Of a stretch of DNA of 64,000 bases, positions 47,703 through 59,455 are shown in pieces (position 1 is the first letter of the stretch; each line of letters starts with the position of its first letter). The stretch comes from Quillaja saponaria. Its lineage: Eukaryota > Streptophyta > Magnoliopsida > Fabales > Quillajaceae. Under the pieces are notes generated by a model. That model made no database searches and was not told where the DNA came from. It saw only the letters and a list, made by a program, of their open reading frames with translations. A program made the position numbers and the translations under genes. The stretch covers positions 27,526,350 through 27,590,349 of the forward strand of contig CM055608.1 of assembly GCA_029379385.1 (NCBI GenBank), read 5' to 3'.

Positions 47703-48150
47703 TACTATGAAAATCAATATTATTATTGTTAGATAGTACACTGGTAATATTCTTTTGGGAAAAGGCTTTGCTGGACTGGCATCAGTTTTTCTGATCTGCT
47801 GCATTGAAGTTTTTTGAGTAAGTGACCTTTTTGGTGAAGATGCAAAAACAGAAGCAACTACAAATTGGATGGATCATTCAAATATCCCTTAGCGAAGTAT
47901 GACCCTTCCCCCCACCCTTGGCATTGTGTCAAACTAGAACACCATACTCGATCCTTCTAATTTCTTATAAATTTATCTAGCTGAAGTCTAAGCTGACAAA
48001 ATAAACCGTACTCAATACCTTGGAACTTCAATACAAACATCAAACTTTGCAGGTGTCTGCATTCTGTTATTTTTCATTTTTGGCATATTCCTACTTTGGG
48101 GGTCAGAAAGCTCAGCTAAATGTTGGCATGGACAACCTAGTCTTAGTTGA
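46414..48150. repeat. Segmental duplication, unit 1
   Basis: High-identity duplicate of 51412-53145, covering most of the PPR pseudogene and about 440 bp of its 3' flank. Left homology starts around CAACTGAAATTAGAAATGTG; right homology fades after GGCATGGACAA. The offset is about 5.0 kb, so the mitochondrial gene at 48450-50879 lies between the copies. Confidence 0.85.
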
Positions 48151-48449
48151 TTTGAAATTCAGTCCAAGCCTTAAAAGAAAGAATCTAATTTGCATTTTGC
48201 GATGACATCTTCAGCCACATGACATTAGTCAACTTCTTTAAAAATGGTAAAATAATCATTTAAGTTTAAGCATGCCTTAAAACATTGAACATTAAAAATG
48301 ACCGGAGTCCTATCAGGAACATTTCTCTTGCGTAATTCAGAGGCACAAAAACAATATAAATTTAAATAGCGCAAGATATCCTACCCTCACTTGTATCTCT
48401 AAAAACAGAATGCACCCAAACAAGGGAAGCAGGGAAGAGTGCAAAGTCA

Positions 48450-50879
48450 CTATTGGAGGACCCGCAGTGATATTTGGTTATTAAGTATGAAGCCTCTGTT
48501 CTTTGTGATGAATGCATTCATTGCTTCAGTCTTTGAACGAAAACGTATAGTTGCCACCTTGACAGGATCTGGAAATCCAGCTCTGCAACAGGTATAAACA
48601 TTCTTTTAACAAGCACATATGCAAACTAACTTCAAAAAGTACTCTCTTATAGATAATATGGAAATCCAAAAGTACTCAGCCTTACCTTAAAAATAAGTTG
48701 AGCGAGGATGAATCATAATCACAACCAGACAGGAACCGTTCTACATCATCTGGAATGGCATTTCGAGGGATTCCTTGCAGTAAAACCTGGGAAAAGCAGG
48801 CAAGTATCAAATAACATCACATCAAGAAGTTGCATACAAAAGTCCAAATACTTGACCTAGCAGTCTTAAGTTTTGGAAACTATATTCACCACAGCTAATA
48901 TGCTGCACAAAATATAAATATTAAATTATTAATCACAAGAAAATATATGCATACCATGGTGTATGTGAAATATCTTGGAAGTTACCACTAATGCCATATT
49001 TCCATATTGATAATCAGCTTGTCAGTGCCGATCTCAATAACCCACTCAGTACTCACTAAAAACAAACTTCATATTTTTTTTACAAAAAATTAATTGGTGA
49101 GTAACACAGACGCCTGATTGCTTTTGGGCTTAAACTCCAACAGTATTTGGCTTAAAATTGTCAAGGTTCAGAAAAAGATCTAAATACATTGGTCTGCCAA
49201 TAATGCATCAGAGCATAATATTAGTAATACATATGAATGATACTATCATATAATAAATTTAAAGTCTGATATACAATTTTAATGCTTGTGGAATAATGCC
49301 AACTCCATGATAAAAGAAAAGGTACTCCAGATGCTATATTCTATAAATTATGACATCATTATATTCATTGAGCTTTGACGAGAGCTAGGTCCTATCATCT
49401 GTCTTTAAGTACTCTAGAAGTCAGTTATAACTGTTGATAAATACAGGGCATTCAGTATACAAATTGTTAAAAAAATTCAGATTTAAGTAAACATATAATG
49501 CAAATAGCTAAGAATTATCACTTACAGTTTTTCCATCGTAAGGAGCAATAAAATCCCATTGGCCACGATCAGCCTGATTTCCAAAAAAAATAAAGCTCGT
49601 CAGCACTGGAAAACTCTACAGATATACACAGCCTGATCACTCATTTCTTAACAGGTGTTTTCAGAGCATCATTACCCTTTCTAATTTGTACAGGCGGCCT
49701 TTCCGTGCAATCACCTTGAGAGCATAATCATAGGCACTATGAGAAGGAAACTGTATCATCCTGATTTACAGAAACAAGCATATGTAAAGAAACACTTTAG
49801 AAGAAGATTCAAGCACTACCTAGTTACATTACTGAAGCCTGAGCAATAAAACACACACACAAACACATGTCTAAATTTGTACATGTATGTATGATTACAT
49901 TTTACATAAAGAGACAAGCAAGCCAACTAAACAAAGGATGGAGGTTTTTACATTGCAAGGGGAGCATAAAGGCGGCTATAGTCAACTTTGACATCATCCA
50001 GAGTCAAATCACAACCTTCAAGTGTATTGATAATATCTGTTTTCAGTGTATATCTATTAATGCCCTGCAGCCTCCCATAAGCCAGACCTAACATAGGGCA
50101 TGGTAAAAGAGATAGGACATTACAATCAATACAATCACATGAACGGTTTCTTCAGGGTAATATAACAGATAACAACATAACATATTCTCCGCATAACCTT
50201 TCTTTAAAATTCTATGTTTATTCTAGATAATCCAATACTAATCCAATATATATTACTCTACAAACAACAGTTAACGACCTGAACAAGGTGGCTCACACAG
50301 AGTCCTCAGTGAAGTTTCTATCTTTCAAAAAATACAAATAAAACAGAAAGAGGTTTTGTTCACAAGCCCAAATTAGTAAAAAATATAAAATGTAAAATAA
50401 CTATCACAAAGACAAGCATCCTATCCCAGTCTCCTGTTGGACTGCCAAAAAGCTAAAACCTAAAAATAAGTGATTTTGTTTTCGTGGGTTGTGTCAATAA
50501 CTCAACATTAATAACAAATGAACGAAATTTTTTGGTTTTTCAAACTTTACTAAATGAAAAGGACAAATCTTGGTTTCAGTCTTTCTCCACTTCTCCCAGA
50601 GAACAGAGAATACCCAAAACAAAATCTAAATAAACCAATCCTAAAACTGATGGGATATAAACCCTAAACCCTACACAAAATATGTAAGAATAAAATGCAC
50701 GAATTTCCTATACCAGTGTTGGTGGTTCTGAAAATCTGATCGACGGTGGTATCCTGTGATGGTTGTTCGGCTTCAGTAGAGAACCGTCTCGGCGATTCGC
50801 GAAGAAATGGGAGGCCATGGCCTGGCTTAGGTGTAAAAGAACTAGACTTGGATCTTAGTGCGGCTCTAAGAAGGCTCAT
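48450..50879 (-). CDS. Mitochondrial RRM-like protein of unknown function
   Basis: Six exons join in phase into 222 residues: 50714-50879, 49952-50087, 49676-49760, 49526-49573, 48686-48786, 48450-48582. The leader MSLLRAALRSKSSSF with later PRRFSTEA is rich in Arg and Ser without acidic residues, typical of plant mitochondrial presequences, with RRFST a likely cleavage region. The C-terminal half looks like an RRM: VLLQGIPRNAIPDDVERFL, then VKVATIRFRSKTEAMNAF and ISLRVLQ, with the first strand and helix and the RNP1-like strand in the right order, although the usual aromatic RNP residues are weak. I recognise this as a conserved plant mitochondrial protein without knowing a proven role. The gene is intact and flanked by two PPR pseudogene copies. 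Confidence 0.82.
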
Positions 50880-51411
50880 CTTGAATTCGAACTTTGGCGA
50901 AGTAGTAAATGGAAGAGGGTTTGTGTTGCTCTTGTAAGCAAGCAACAAGAACGACCGAGGGCCATCTAATTAGGGCCTGTTTGGGCTTGTTATACAAGAA
51001 GTTAATGCACGGTGGAAAAAAAAAAGGGAGAGGAGGTTATAACAGACATTTTACATGAAAAATGAAAGAAGTCGAATTGTTTTGACTCATTTAGCTTTAA
51101 ACGTAATTCATTTCTGGTCCTTATATTTTCAATTTGGTCACTGCAGTCCTTCTAGTTTCTAGAAGAAACTAAATCAACTTGGTCATGCTCAAAATAGTTT
51201 CATTCATTTGGCACTTCTGATTAAAACAGTAGAAGTGCCAAATGAACATTAATAAATCGGAATTGTAAATTTAATGTATATTTTATAATTAAAAAAAATT
51301 AAAATTTTCAACTTAATTCTAAATTTTTTTAAAACATCTATAAAAGAGAGATTGAAATACTGGATTTTGTGATTTGAAAGATATGAAAAAAGAAAAACGT
51401 ACCCAACCATT
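50880..51411. promoter_or_regulatory. Upstream region of the RRM-like gene
   Basis: The probable promoter and leader of the minus-strand gene. It is AT-rich toward 51300. No specific motif is called, and it ends where homology to the PPR duplication unit begins. Confidence 0.45.
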
Positions 51412-53190
51412 GCTTCAACTGAAATTAGAAATGTGTTCGACGAAATGCTTCAGTCATCTGCTCTGCATATGGAGAATCCAGTATCTGCAAGTAATGATTT
51501 ACACAGAGGTGGGTCGGGAATTGATGTGAGGTTCTTGTCGCATGCTGTGAGTTCATGTGGGTCCAAGCCTGACCTCCGGGGTGGTGTTCAATACCATTGC
51601 TTAACAATAATGACAGGGTATATTGCAAATTGTTATGTGGGGAGTTCTTTGATCAGTTTGTGCGGCAAATCTGCTTTGTTGGACAATGCATACCAGGCTT
51701 TTGAAGAAATGCCTATGAAGAATGTAGTGTCATGGACGGCTATTATTGCCGGGTTTGCACAAGATTGGCAGATTGATGTTTGTTTGGAGCTTTTCCATCG
51801 GATGAAGAGTTCGATGTTAAAACCCAATGATTTTACCTATACAAGTCTTTTAAATGCTTGTACGGGCAGTGCAGCTCTTGGGCATGGCAGAAGTGCTCGT
51901 TGCCAAATCATTCATATGGGTTTCATTCGTACATCCACATTTCTAATGCTCTCATCTCTATGTATTGCAAATGTGGGGCTATTCAAGATGCATTTTGCAT
52001 GTTTCAAAAGATGGATAATAAAGATGTTGTGTCTTGGAACTCCATGATCGCAGGGTATGCCCAGCATGGGCTTGCATTGGAGGCAATTAATCTTTTCCAA
52101 GAGATGAAGTGGCAAGGCATAACACCAGATTCCGTTACTTCTTGGAGTCCTCTCCTCATGCCGACATGCTGGTCTCGTTGAAGAAGGCCGTCTTTACTTC
52201 AGCTCAATGGTTCAACATGGTATGCAGCCAGAACTAGATCATTATTCGTGTGTTGTTGATCTTCTTGGTCGGGCTGGGTTACTACAGGAGACTCAATATT
52301 TCGTTGAAAATATGCCTGTTAGTCCCAATGCTATTATATCGGGTTCGCTACTATCTTCCCGTAGGCTTCATGGGAGTGTTTGGATTGGCATCCAGGCAGC
52401 AGAGAGCAGGATACTGCTGGAACCAGGTTGCTCTGCAACACTAATACAATTAGCCAAACTGTATGCCAGTATAGGATGGTGGGATCAGGTAGCAAGAGTG
52501 CGAAAATTGATGAAAGATAAAGAGCTAAAAACGAATCGTGGGTGTAGTTGGATTGAAGTTAAAAATAAAGTCTACCAATTTGGAGCAGAAGACCGGGGAA
52601 ACGCTAATATGACCGAAAGTCTCTTGCTAATGGATAGTCTGATAGACCACATGACAAGTTTAGGCTATCAGCCTGAGGTGCATGATGAAGAGATTGAAGA
52701 TGCATAATACTATGAAAATCAATATATTATTATTGTGAGATAGTACACTGGTAATCTTCTTTTGGGAAAAGGCTTTGCTGGACTGGCAGCAGTTTTTCTG
52801 ATCTGCTGCATTGAAGTATTTGAGCAAGTGACCTTTTTGGTGAAGATGCAAAAACGGAAGCAACTGCAAAAATTGGATGGGTCAGTCAGATTTCCCTTAG
52901 CGAAGTATGACTCTTCCCCCGACCCTTGGCATTGTGTCAAACTAGAACACCATACCCCATCCTTCTAATTTCTTTTAAATTTATCTAGCTGAAGTGTAAA
53001 CTGACAAAATAGACTGTACTTAATACCTGGGAACTTCAATACAAACATCAGACTTTGCAGGTGTCTGCATTCTGTTATTTTTCCATTTTGGTATATTCCT
53101 ACACTTTGGAGGTCAGAAAGCTCTGCTAAATGTTGCCATGGACAAGTATTCAATTATTAATCACCAGAAAGTATATGCATATCATGGCAC
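51412..53190. repeat. Segmental duplication, unit 2, with a remnant of the neighbour gene
   Basis: Copy of 46414-48150, followed at about 53146-53190 by ATTATTAATCACCAGAAAGT and ATATGCATA, which match 48925-48960 inside the last long intron of the RRM-like gene (ATTATTAATCACAAGAAAAT). The original duplication therefore reached into that gene; about 0.8 kb was lost from this copy between the two matches. Confidence 0.75.
51414..52707 (+). pseudogene. PPR protein pseudogene, copy 2 (5' truncated)
   Basis: Second copy of the PPR gene at 46139. It lacks the start and first ~90 codons because the duplication began inside the gene. It reads in frame from NVFDEMLQSSALHMENP through [19 protein letters not shown]. 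Lesions differ from copy 1: one base lost near 51921 (GGGTTTCATT against GGGTTTTCATT) and two bases lost near 52140. From 52207 to the TAA at 52705-52707 the frame is again open for 166 residues. Parts broken in copy 1 are intact here and the reverse, so the lesions seen arose after duplication. Confidence 0.88.
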
Positions 53191-53209
53191 TTATCATTTC
53201 TCTTATTTG

Positions 53210-53582
53210 GGAGTTTAAAAAACTAAGGGGGAGATGAGAGGAAAAGATAAGTTACATTTCTTGTTTGGGAATTAAGAGAAAAGGAGATGAGATGATATAT
53301 TATTACATAATTTTACGATTACTCTTTTGTGATATTTTATTTAGATATCAGTAGTAGGTATTTAATAAAAATAATAGCAGTATATTAGTCACAAAATAAA
53401 AATATTATAATATACCTTCTCATCTCTTTCAAATCTTCTCAATTTGGAGGAATTAAAAAAAAAGAGCTTTGTAGGGATTTGAAAGGGTACATGTACCTCT
53501 CTATTTCCTCTCCCTCCTTACAAAAAAAAAAAATCTAATGTACTATACCCTCTCCCTCCATTCCCTTACATCCAAATAGACC
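53210..53582. mobile_element. MITE copy 2 (same family as 10150-10603)
   Basis: The left end is TCTTATTTGGGAGTTTAAAA and the reverse complement of the right end is GGTCTATTTGGATGTAAGGG. It shares TACATTTCTTGTTTGG, CAAATCTTCTCAATTTGGA and GGGTACATGTACC with copy 1 in the same order. It lies between the duplicated segment and the Copia element. Confidence 0.75.
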
Positions 53583-53734
53583 ATTAATGACACAAGATAC
53601 TATAACTACAAAATTTGTAACATTTATTAGAATAATTGATTATCATTAATGCAACTGACTCCAAGACTCGTACGTGGAAGCATATACTAATTACCATACA
53701 AATGATATGAAAAAGAAAAACTTACTGAACCTAG

Positions 53735-56700
53735 ATGATTCCTAGGACTGCCTATGGTAGAGGTTCCTATGCAAATAAGGGTCAATCATCCACAAATAAC
53801 AAAGTATGCACTTACTGTGGAAGGCCAAGGCATACTGTTGATACTTGCTATAGAAAGCATGGTTTTCCCCCAGGATTTAAGCTCAGGACATCCACTACTT
53901 CAGCCAATAATGTTCAAGCAGATGAATCCATACCACAACCAGATTCTTCACAAGTCAATCGTGGAGATCCAAGTGTTTCTTTTACTCAAGAGCAGTATAG
54001 GTAACTATTGGCTTTGCTTCAAACCTCACCTACCACCTCACATGTGTCCAAGCAAGCTAGTACTCACCTTCAGCCACTTTCAGGTATTTCCAATTCACTG
54101 TCCAGTCAAGGTAAAATTTGTTCCTTATCTTGTCCTTCTAAATCTCCACATTGGATATTAGTTACTGGTGCAACAGATCATATTTGTTATTTTTTGTCCA
54201 TGTTTACTAGCTATAAAAGTATTAAACCTATTTCAGTTTCTCTTCCAAATGGCAATCACATTTTTGCAAAATATTCTAGTACAATTCAGTTTTCAAATGA
54301 CTTCTTCTTGACAAATGTTCTTTATATTTCTCAATTCACATTCAATTTAATTTCTATCATAAAGCTTTCATCACTCTTATAATGTTGCTTACTTTTTCAA
54401 GATTCATATTGTTTTATTCAGGACCTGAAAACATGGAGGATGATTGGTTTAGCTAAGGTCAAAGAAGGATTGTATGCATTGACAAAACCTGCTCTTCCAT
54501 TACCAACTACTAGTGCCACATCAAACTTTTCATTTTCATTTGTAAACTCATCTGTCAGTGATGTATCTTTTGACCTTTGGCATTATAGACTTGGTCATTT
54601 GTCAAAATCTATTCTCTATATATTGCATCAAACCCATCCTTTTGTTTCTTCACATTCTACCATTAATCTGTGTGATGTCTGTTAATATGCTAAACAAAAG
54701 AAATTGCCTTATTCTTTAAGCACAACTAAATCTAATAGAGCTTTTGAACTCATTCATGTAGACATTTGGGGTCCTTACTCTATTCCTTTTATTCATGGTC
54801 ACAAATATTTTTTAACTATTGTTGATGATTACACTTGAAACACATGGATATTTTTAATGAAACAGAAATCAGAACACAAGAAGTTATCTTCAAGACTTTA
54901 TTGTTATGATAAAAACACAGTTTGAACTCAAGGTTAAGACCATAAGATCAGATAATGGACTAGAATTCTCAATGACCACATTTGATCATTCGAAATGTAT
55001 AATCCATCAAACCACTTGTTTAGAAACTCCTGAGCAAAATGGAATTGCAGAACACAAACAATAACATATCCTCAATGTCGCAAGAGCTCTTCTATTTCAA
55101 GCTCAACTTCCAAAAGTATTTTGGTCATATGATGTTCTTCATTCCGTTTTTCTTATTAATAGAACACCTACACCTCTGCTTGAATACAAATCTCCATTTG
55201 AAATGCTTTACAATAAATGTCCAAATTATTTAGACTTGAGAGTTTTTGGTTCCTTGTGTTTTGCATATACTTTAATTGCCAACATGTCCAAATTTGATCA
55301 TAGAGCCAGAAAATGTTTTTTCCTTGGTTTTAAACATGGAATAAAAGGATATGTTCTTATGGATCTTCATTCCAAAGAAATCTTTCTTTCAAGAAATGTA
55401 AAATTTTATGAGCATGTTTTTCCATTTTCTTCTACCAATTCCTCATATTTTTCTGACAATACTAATTCTACCATCCCTCAGCCAAATAACATCACTAACA
55501 CTTTCTACCCTGATCCATATGATTTATCTCCTACTACTTCTGTTCATCCAATATTCACAGCTCCACAATCCTTTACTTCAAGACGTTCTACCAGAATCAG
55601 ACAACCTCCATCTTACTTACAGGATTACCATCACAATCTTTCAAGACCAGCAGCCACCAATAAGGTCTCCATAGGTACTTGTTATCCTCTTTCTTTTATG
55701 ATTTCATATTGTCATTTATCTACTGCTCACCGTGCCTTTAGCCTCTCCATTTCTACTCTTGTTGAACCACAAACATATAATCAAGCCATTAAACATGAGG
55801 TATGGAGACAAGTCATGCAGTCTGAAACATCAGCTCTTGAGCAAAATACCACTTGGATATTCACTGATTTGCCACCTGGAAAGAGTCATATAGGTTGCAA
55901 GTAGATAGAATTAAATACAAAGCTGATGGTAATGTGGAGCATTACAAACCATACCTTGTAGCTAAAGGTTATACACAAACAAAAGGCATTGATTACTTTG
56001 ACACCTTCTCTCAAGTAGCCAAAATGACCACAGTCAAATTACTTCTAGCTCTTGCATCCATCAATCAATGACATCTTCAATAATTGGATGTCAACAATGC
56101 CTTCTTACATGGTGATCTTGATGAAGAGGTGTACATGGTTTTGCCATCTAGTTTTCACTCTTCTAATCCATATCAAGTTTGTAAATTGCAAAAGTCTTTG
56201 TATGGTCTCAAACAGGCTAACAGGCAGTGGCTCTCAAAGTTGTCATCTGCTTTATTTTCACATGGCTACAAATAATCTAAGTTTGATTATTCTTTATTTG
56301 TTAAGCTAGCTCCACCTCTTTTACTGCCTTGCTTGTTTATGCAGATGATGTGATAGTTACAGGTAATTACATTCAAGAAATAGCCAATATTAAAACATAT
56401 CTTGACAATTGTTTCAAGATAAAGATTTGGGAGATCTTAAATTTTTTCTAAGCTTAGAAATTTTAAGATCATCAAAAGGAATCTTTATTTCTCAACGAAA
56501 GTATGCCTTGGAGATACTTTTTTATACAGGATATCTTGCTTCTGAACCAGCCTCAACTCCCATGGATTCAAGACTTAAGCTAAAGAAACGCACTGGAATC
56601 CTTTTTTCTGATTTATCTAGTTATAAAAATTGGAAGACTTCTTTACTTATGCACCACTAGACCAGATCTTTCTTTTGCAGTTCATCAACTCAGTCAATTT

Positions 56701-57483
56701 CTTTCAGCTCCTACTTCCATTCATTTGTAGGCAACTTATCGAATTCTAAGATATGTTAAGGCAGTTCCTGGTCAAGGTCTTTTTTTTCTTTTTCTTATTT
56801 TTTTTTTTTTTTTTCCAGCTACATCATCTCTTCACCTAACGGCATTCAGTAACTCTGATTAGGCAGGGTGCTTGGATTCTAGTAAATCAGTTACTGGATT
56901 TTGTATCTTTCTTGGTAATTCATTAATCAACTGGAAATCCAAGAAGCAAAGTACTATCTCTCGGTCATCCTCGGAAGCTGAATACAGAGCCTTAGCTGCC
57001 ACCACATGTGAACTTCAATGGCTTTCTTATTTATTACATGATCTTCAGATTCCACAATCCAAGCCTGCCATTATCTATTGTGACAACCAATCTGCCATTC
57101 ATATTGTTGCCAGTCCCACCTTCCATGAACGCGCTAAACATATCGAAATTGACTGCCACATAGTTCATGAAAAGCTTCACTTTGGCTTAATCCATCTCCT
57201 TCCAATCAAATCCAATGCTCAGCTGGCAGATATATACACCAAGCCCCTGCATACCACTCCATTTACAACTTTGGTTTCCAAGCTGGGAATAATTGATATC
57301 CATTCTCCAGCTTACGCAGGGGGAGGGGTATCACCAGAATAATTTCAATCTATTTCAAATTATGGTTAGCACCTTGTAATTAGGAAGTTTGGTAAGTTGT
57401 TGTAACATATTTGTGTATAATATTTAGCTTATGCTACACCAATCAAGTAAGGTTCATTCTTTCAAATTCATAAACTCTTATCA
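53735..57483 (+). mobile_element. 5'-truncated, inactive Ty1/Copia retrotransposon
   Basis: Parts in order: gag zinc knuckle CTYCGRPRHTVDTC (about 53799-53850; spacing C-x2-C-x4-H-x4-C); protease (about 54150-54190), where the family's catalytic Asp codon is now GTT (Val) at 54161-54163; GAG-pre-integrase LWHYRLGHLS near 54577; integrase with DIWGPY, SDNG and TPEQNGIAEH; reverse transcriptase with [18 protein letters not shown] near 56080 and YADD at 56338-56349; RNase H ending (56872-57342) with SRSSSEAEYRALA and IYCDNQSAI. Order PR-INT-RT-RH defines Copia. Stops and frameshifts occur throughout (for example TAA near 54682, TGA near 54836). Most of gag and the 5' LTR are missing. A polypurine tract lies at 57316-57328. 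The element cannot move by itself. Confidence 0.92.
57329..57483 (+). repeat. Probable 3' LTR of the Copia element
   Basis: It follows the polypurine tract GCAGGGGGAGGGG directly and ends at CTCTTATCA, similar to LTR ends of this Copia group. No partner LTR was found upstream, so the limits are an estimate. Confidence 0.5.
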
Positions 57484-58600
57484 AAATGGGTCTCTTTTGT
57501 TAAGTTTTGTGTAATAAATAAAATTGTATAAAAAGTATTTTATAAAAAGTTCAAATAAAAATAATTATTTTATTTAGACAAATATAACTATAATATTTAT
57601 CAAAATGATATTGTAGTAATTTTAATACTAAATATCTTTTATTCTCTTTTACTTTAAATTTTTGTTCAATTAAAAACAAAATAGAAGATGAAAGATGATG
57701 ACATTTTCTTGATAAATAATTAAAAGGAAGATAACAAAAATGATAAACTATTTATAACTATTTTCTTACCATTACTTATAAAAAGATACAATTAATTTTA
57801 TCTTTTGTCGCCTTTAGAATGAGAATATACCTTAGAAAGAATTGTATATATTTTTTTAAAACAATTTCCGAACAGGCACCACGATGATGCTAATTTTTTT
57901 AAAAGTAATTCAATTGTTTGCATGTATCACTTAAGAGATTAGTTACATGTAAATTATGAACACTATCTCAATGAAATATTGTATAAGTAACAGTGGAAAT
58001 GCATCTAAACTATTTGTTTAGGACTTTATAATCAATTTACTTCCTCCTCCCCCTTTAAAAAATAAAAAAATAAAATTTTAAATTTTTTTATCCCAACTAA
58101 AAATGTAATTCTTTATGAATAAAAAGAAAAAATGTCTTTAGTAACTTTTATATACCATCCCCTTATTCAAATTCAGTTTCAATTTTATTAAATATTCGAC
58201 ATAATTCTAATGAAAAGATTACTCTTTAGGGAGAAAGTAACTAAACTTTTAAAGAATATACTTAAGAGTACCTGAAATTCTTATTTGAAGTACATTTAAT
58301 TTTTCTTTCAACTTTAATATAAATAGAACTTGACAAAACTATGCAAACAACGTTGAAGAAAATAAACCAAAATACTTTCTTCTTCTTTTTTTTTTTTTTT
58401 TTAAAAACACTTGAAGTATACACAATAATACATACAACTTTTCATATGAAAAAGACAAACATCATAAGTGTTAAGTTGCTGACTTACATGGTGAGATTGG
58501 TTAGTATGACTTATCATAAGGGTTAAGTCTCGATTTGTGCTGACTTACAATTTTTTTGGGACTAGTATTAGTATTAACAATAAGTAAACACTTATTGTAG
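57484..58600. other. AT-rich intergenic DNA
   Basis: No gene or clear element seen. A T-run lies at about 58386-58402. Confidence 0.5.
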
Positions 58601-59455
58601 ACAGCAAAATTTTACAAATTTGTTAATTGGCTAATTGATGTTAAAATATAACATTTTTATATTGATTAGCCAATTAAATGGTGATTGGACTCAATATTAC
58701 AATTTGGCTAAATCAAATATTGATTAGTCAATTACTTGTGTAATTGAGTGTTGATTGGAGACAAAGTGCATGAGTAATTTGGATGTTAATTGAAGACAAA
58801 TTGTCATTACTTTATAGGTTAAATGTTGATTGAATACAAATTGTAATTTAGTGGATAACTAAATGTTGATTATATTGGATCAAATTTAATCCAATCACCA
58901 ATATTTAGTATTCTCAAATTAATTTCAACCATGTTCCAATCATCCTCAAGTCAATGTCAATAATCTTCAATCACTCATAAATCAATTACATCCGCCAATT
59001 GATCAATTAATTTCAATTAACTCAATCATCTTCAATCAACCAAAATATGTCTACCACAACTTCTCCTATAAAAGGCCTCACATTGGCTTTGGAAAGGAGA
59101 CCAAAAACTCAAGGCACAAAGCTCTTGAAACATTTATTTTTCTCTCTCAAACAACAGAGATTCAAGCAAGTCACAAATTCTTCCGATCAAGCCCAGTGCC
59201 CTTAGAGATCACAAGACATTTCTCAACGATCACTTACAACGTCATTTTGAAAAAAGTTTATCAATTCATCCGAGATCAAGTTATATAGCTCTCGACTCAA
59301 GTAAAGCTTTCAAAGAGATTAAATCAGATGATTCTTTTCTTTTTTTGTAAAAAATATTAATTCAGTGATTGAACCATCTTTTTACAAATATAATACAACT
59401 ATTTTTTTTGTGTGTGTTTTCTTGTCTGTTACTTTCAGGCATGAATATGTATTTT
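58600..59455 (+). mobile_element. Probable solo LTR of a Gypsy-type (Tat/Ogre-like) element
   Basis: The first half is built from repeated CAATTG/TTGATTGG-like phrases. A good TATA box (CTATAAAAGGCC, 59066-59077) is followed by a leader-like stretch rich in CTCAAG, CTCTCTCAAAC and GATCACAAG phrases and by a T-rich tail ending near TTTCAGGCATG. This layout matches long plant Gypsy LTRs as I remember them. No internal domains or second LTR are nearby. Limits are approximate. Confidence 0.5.
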
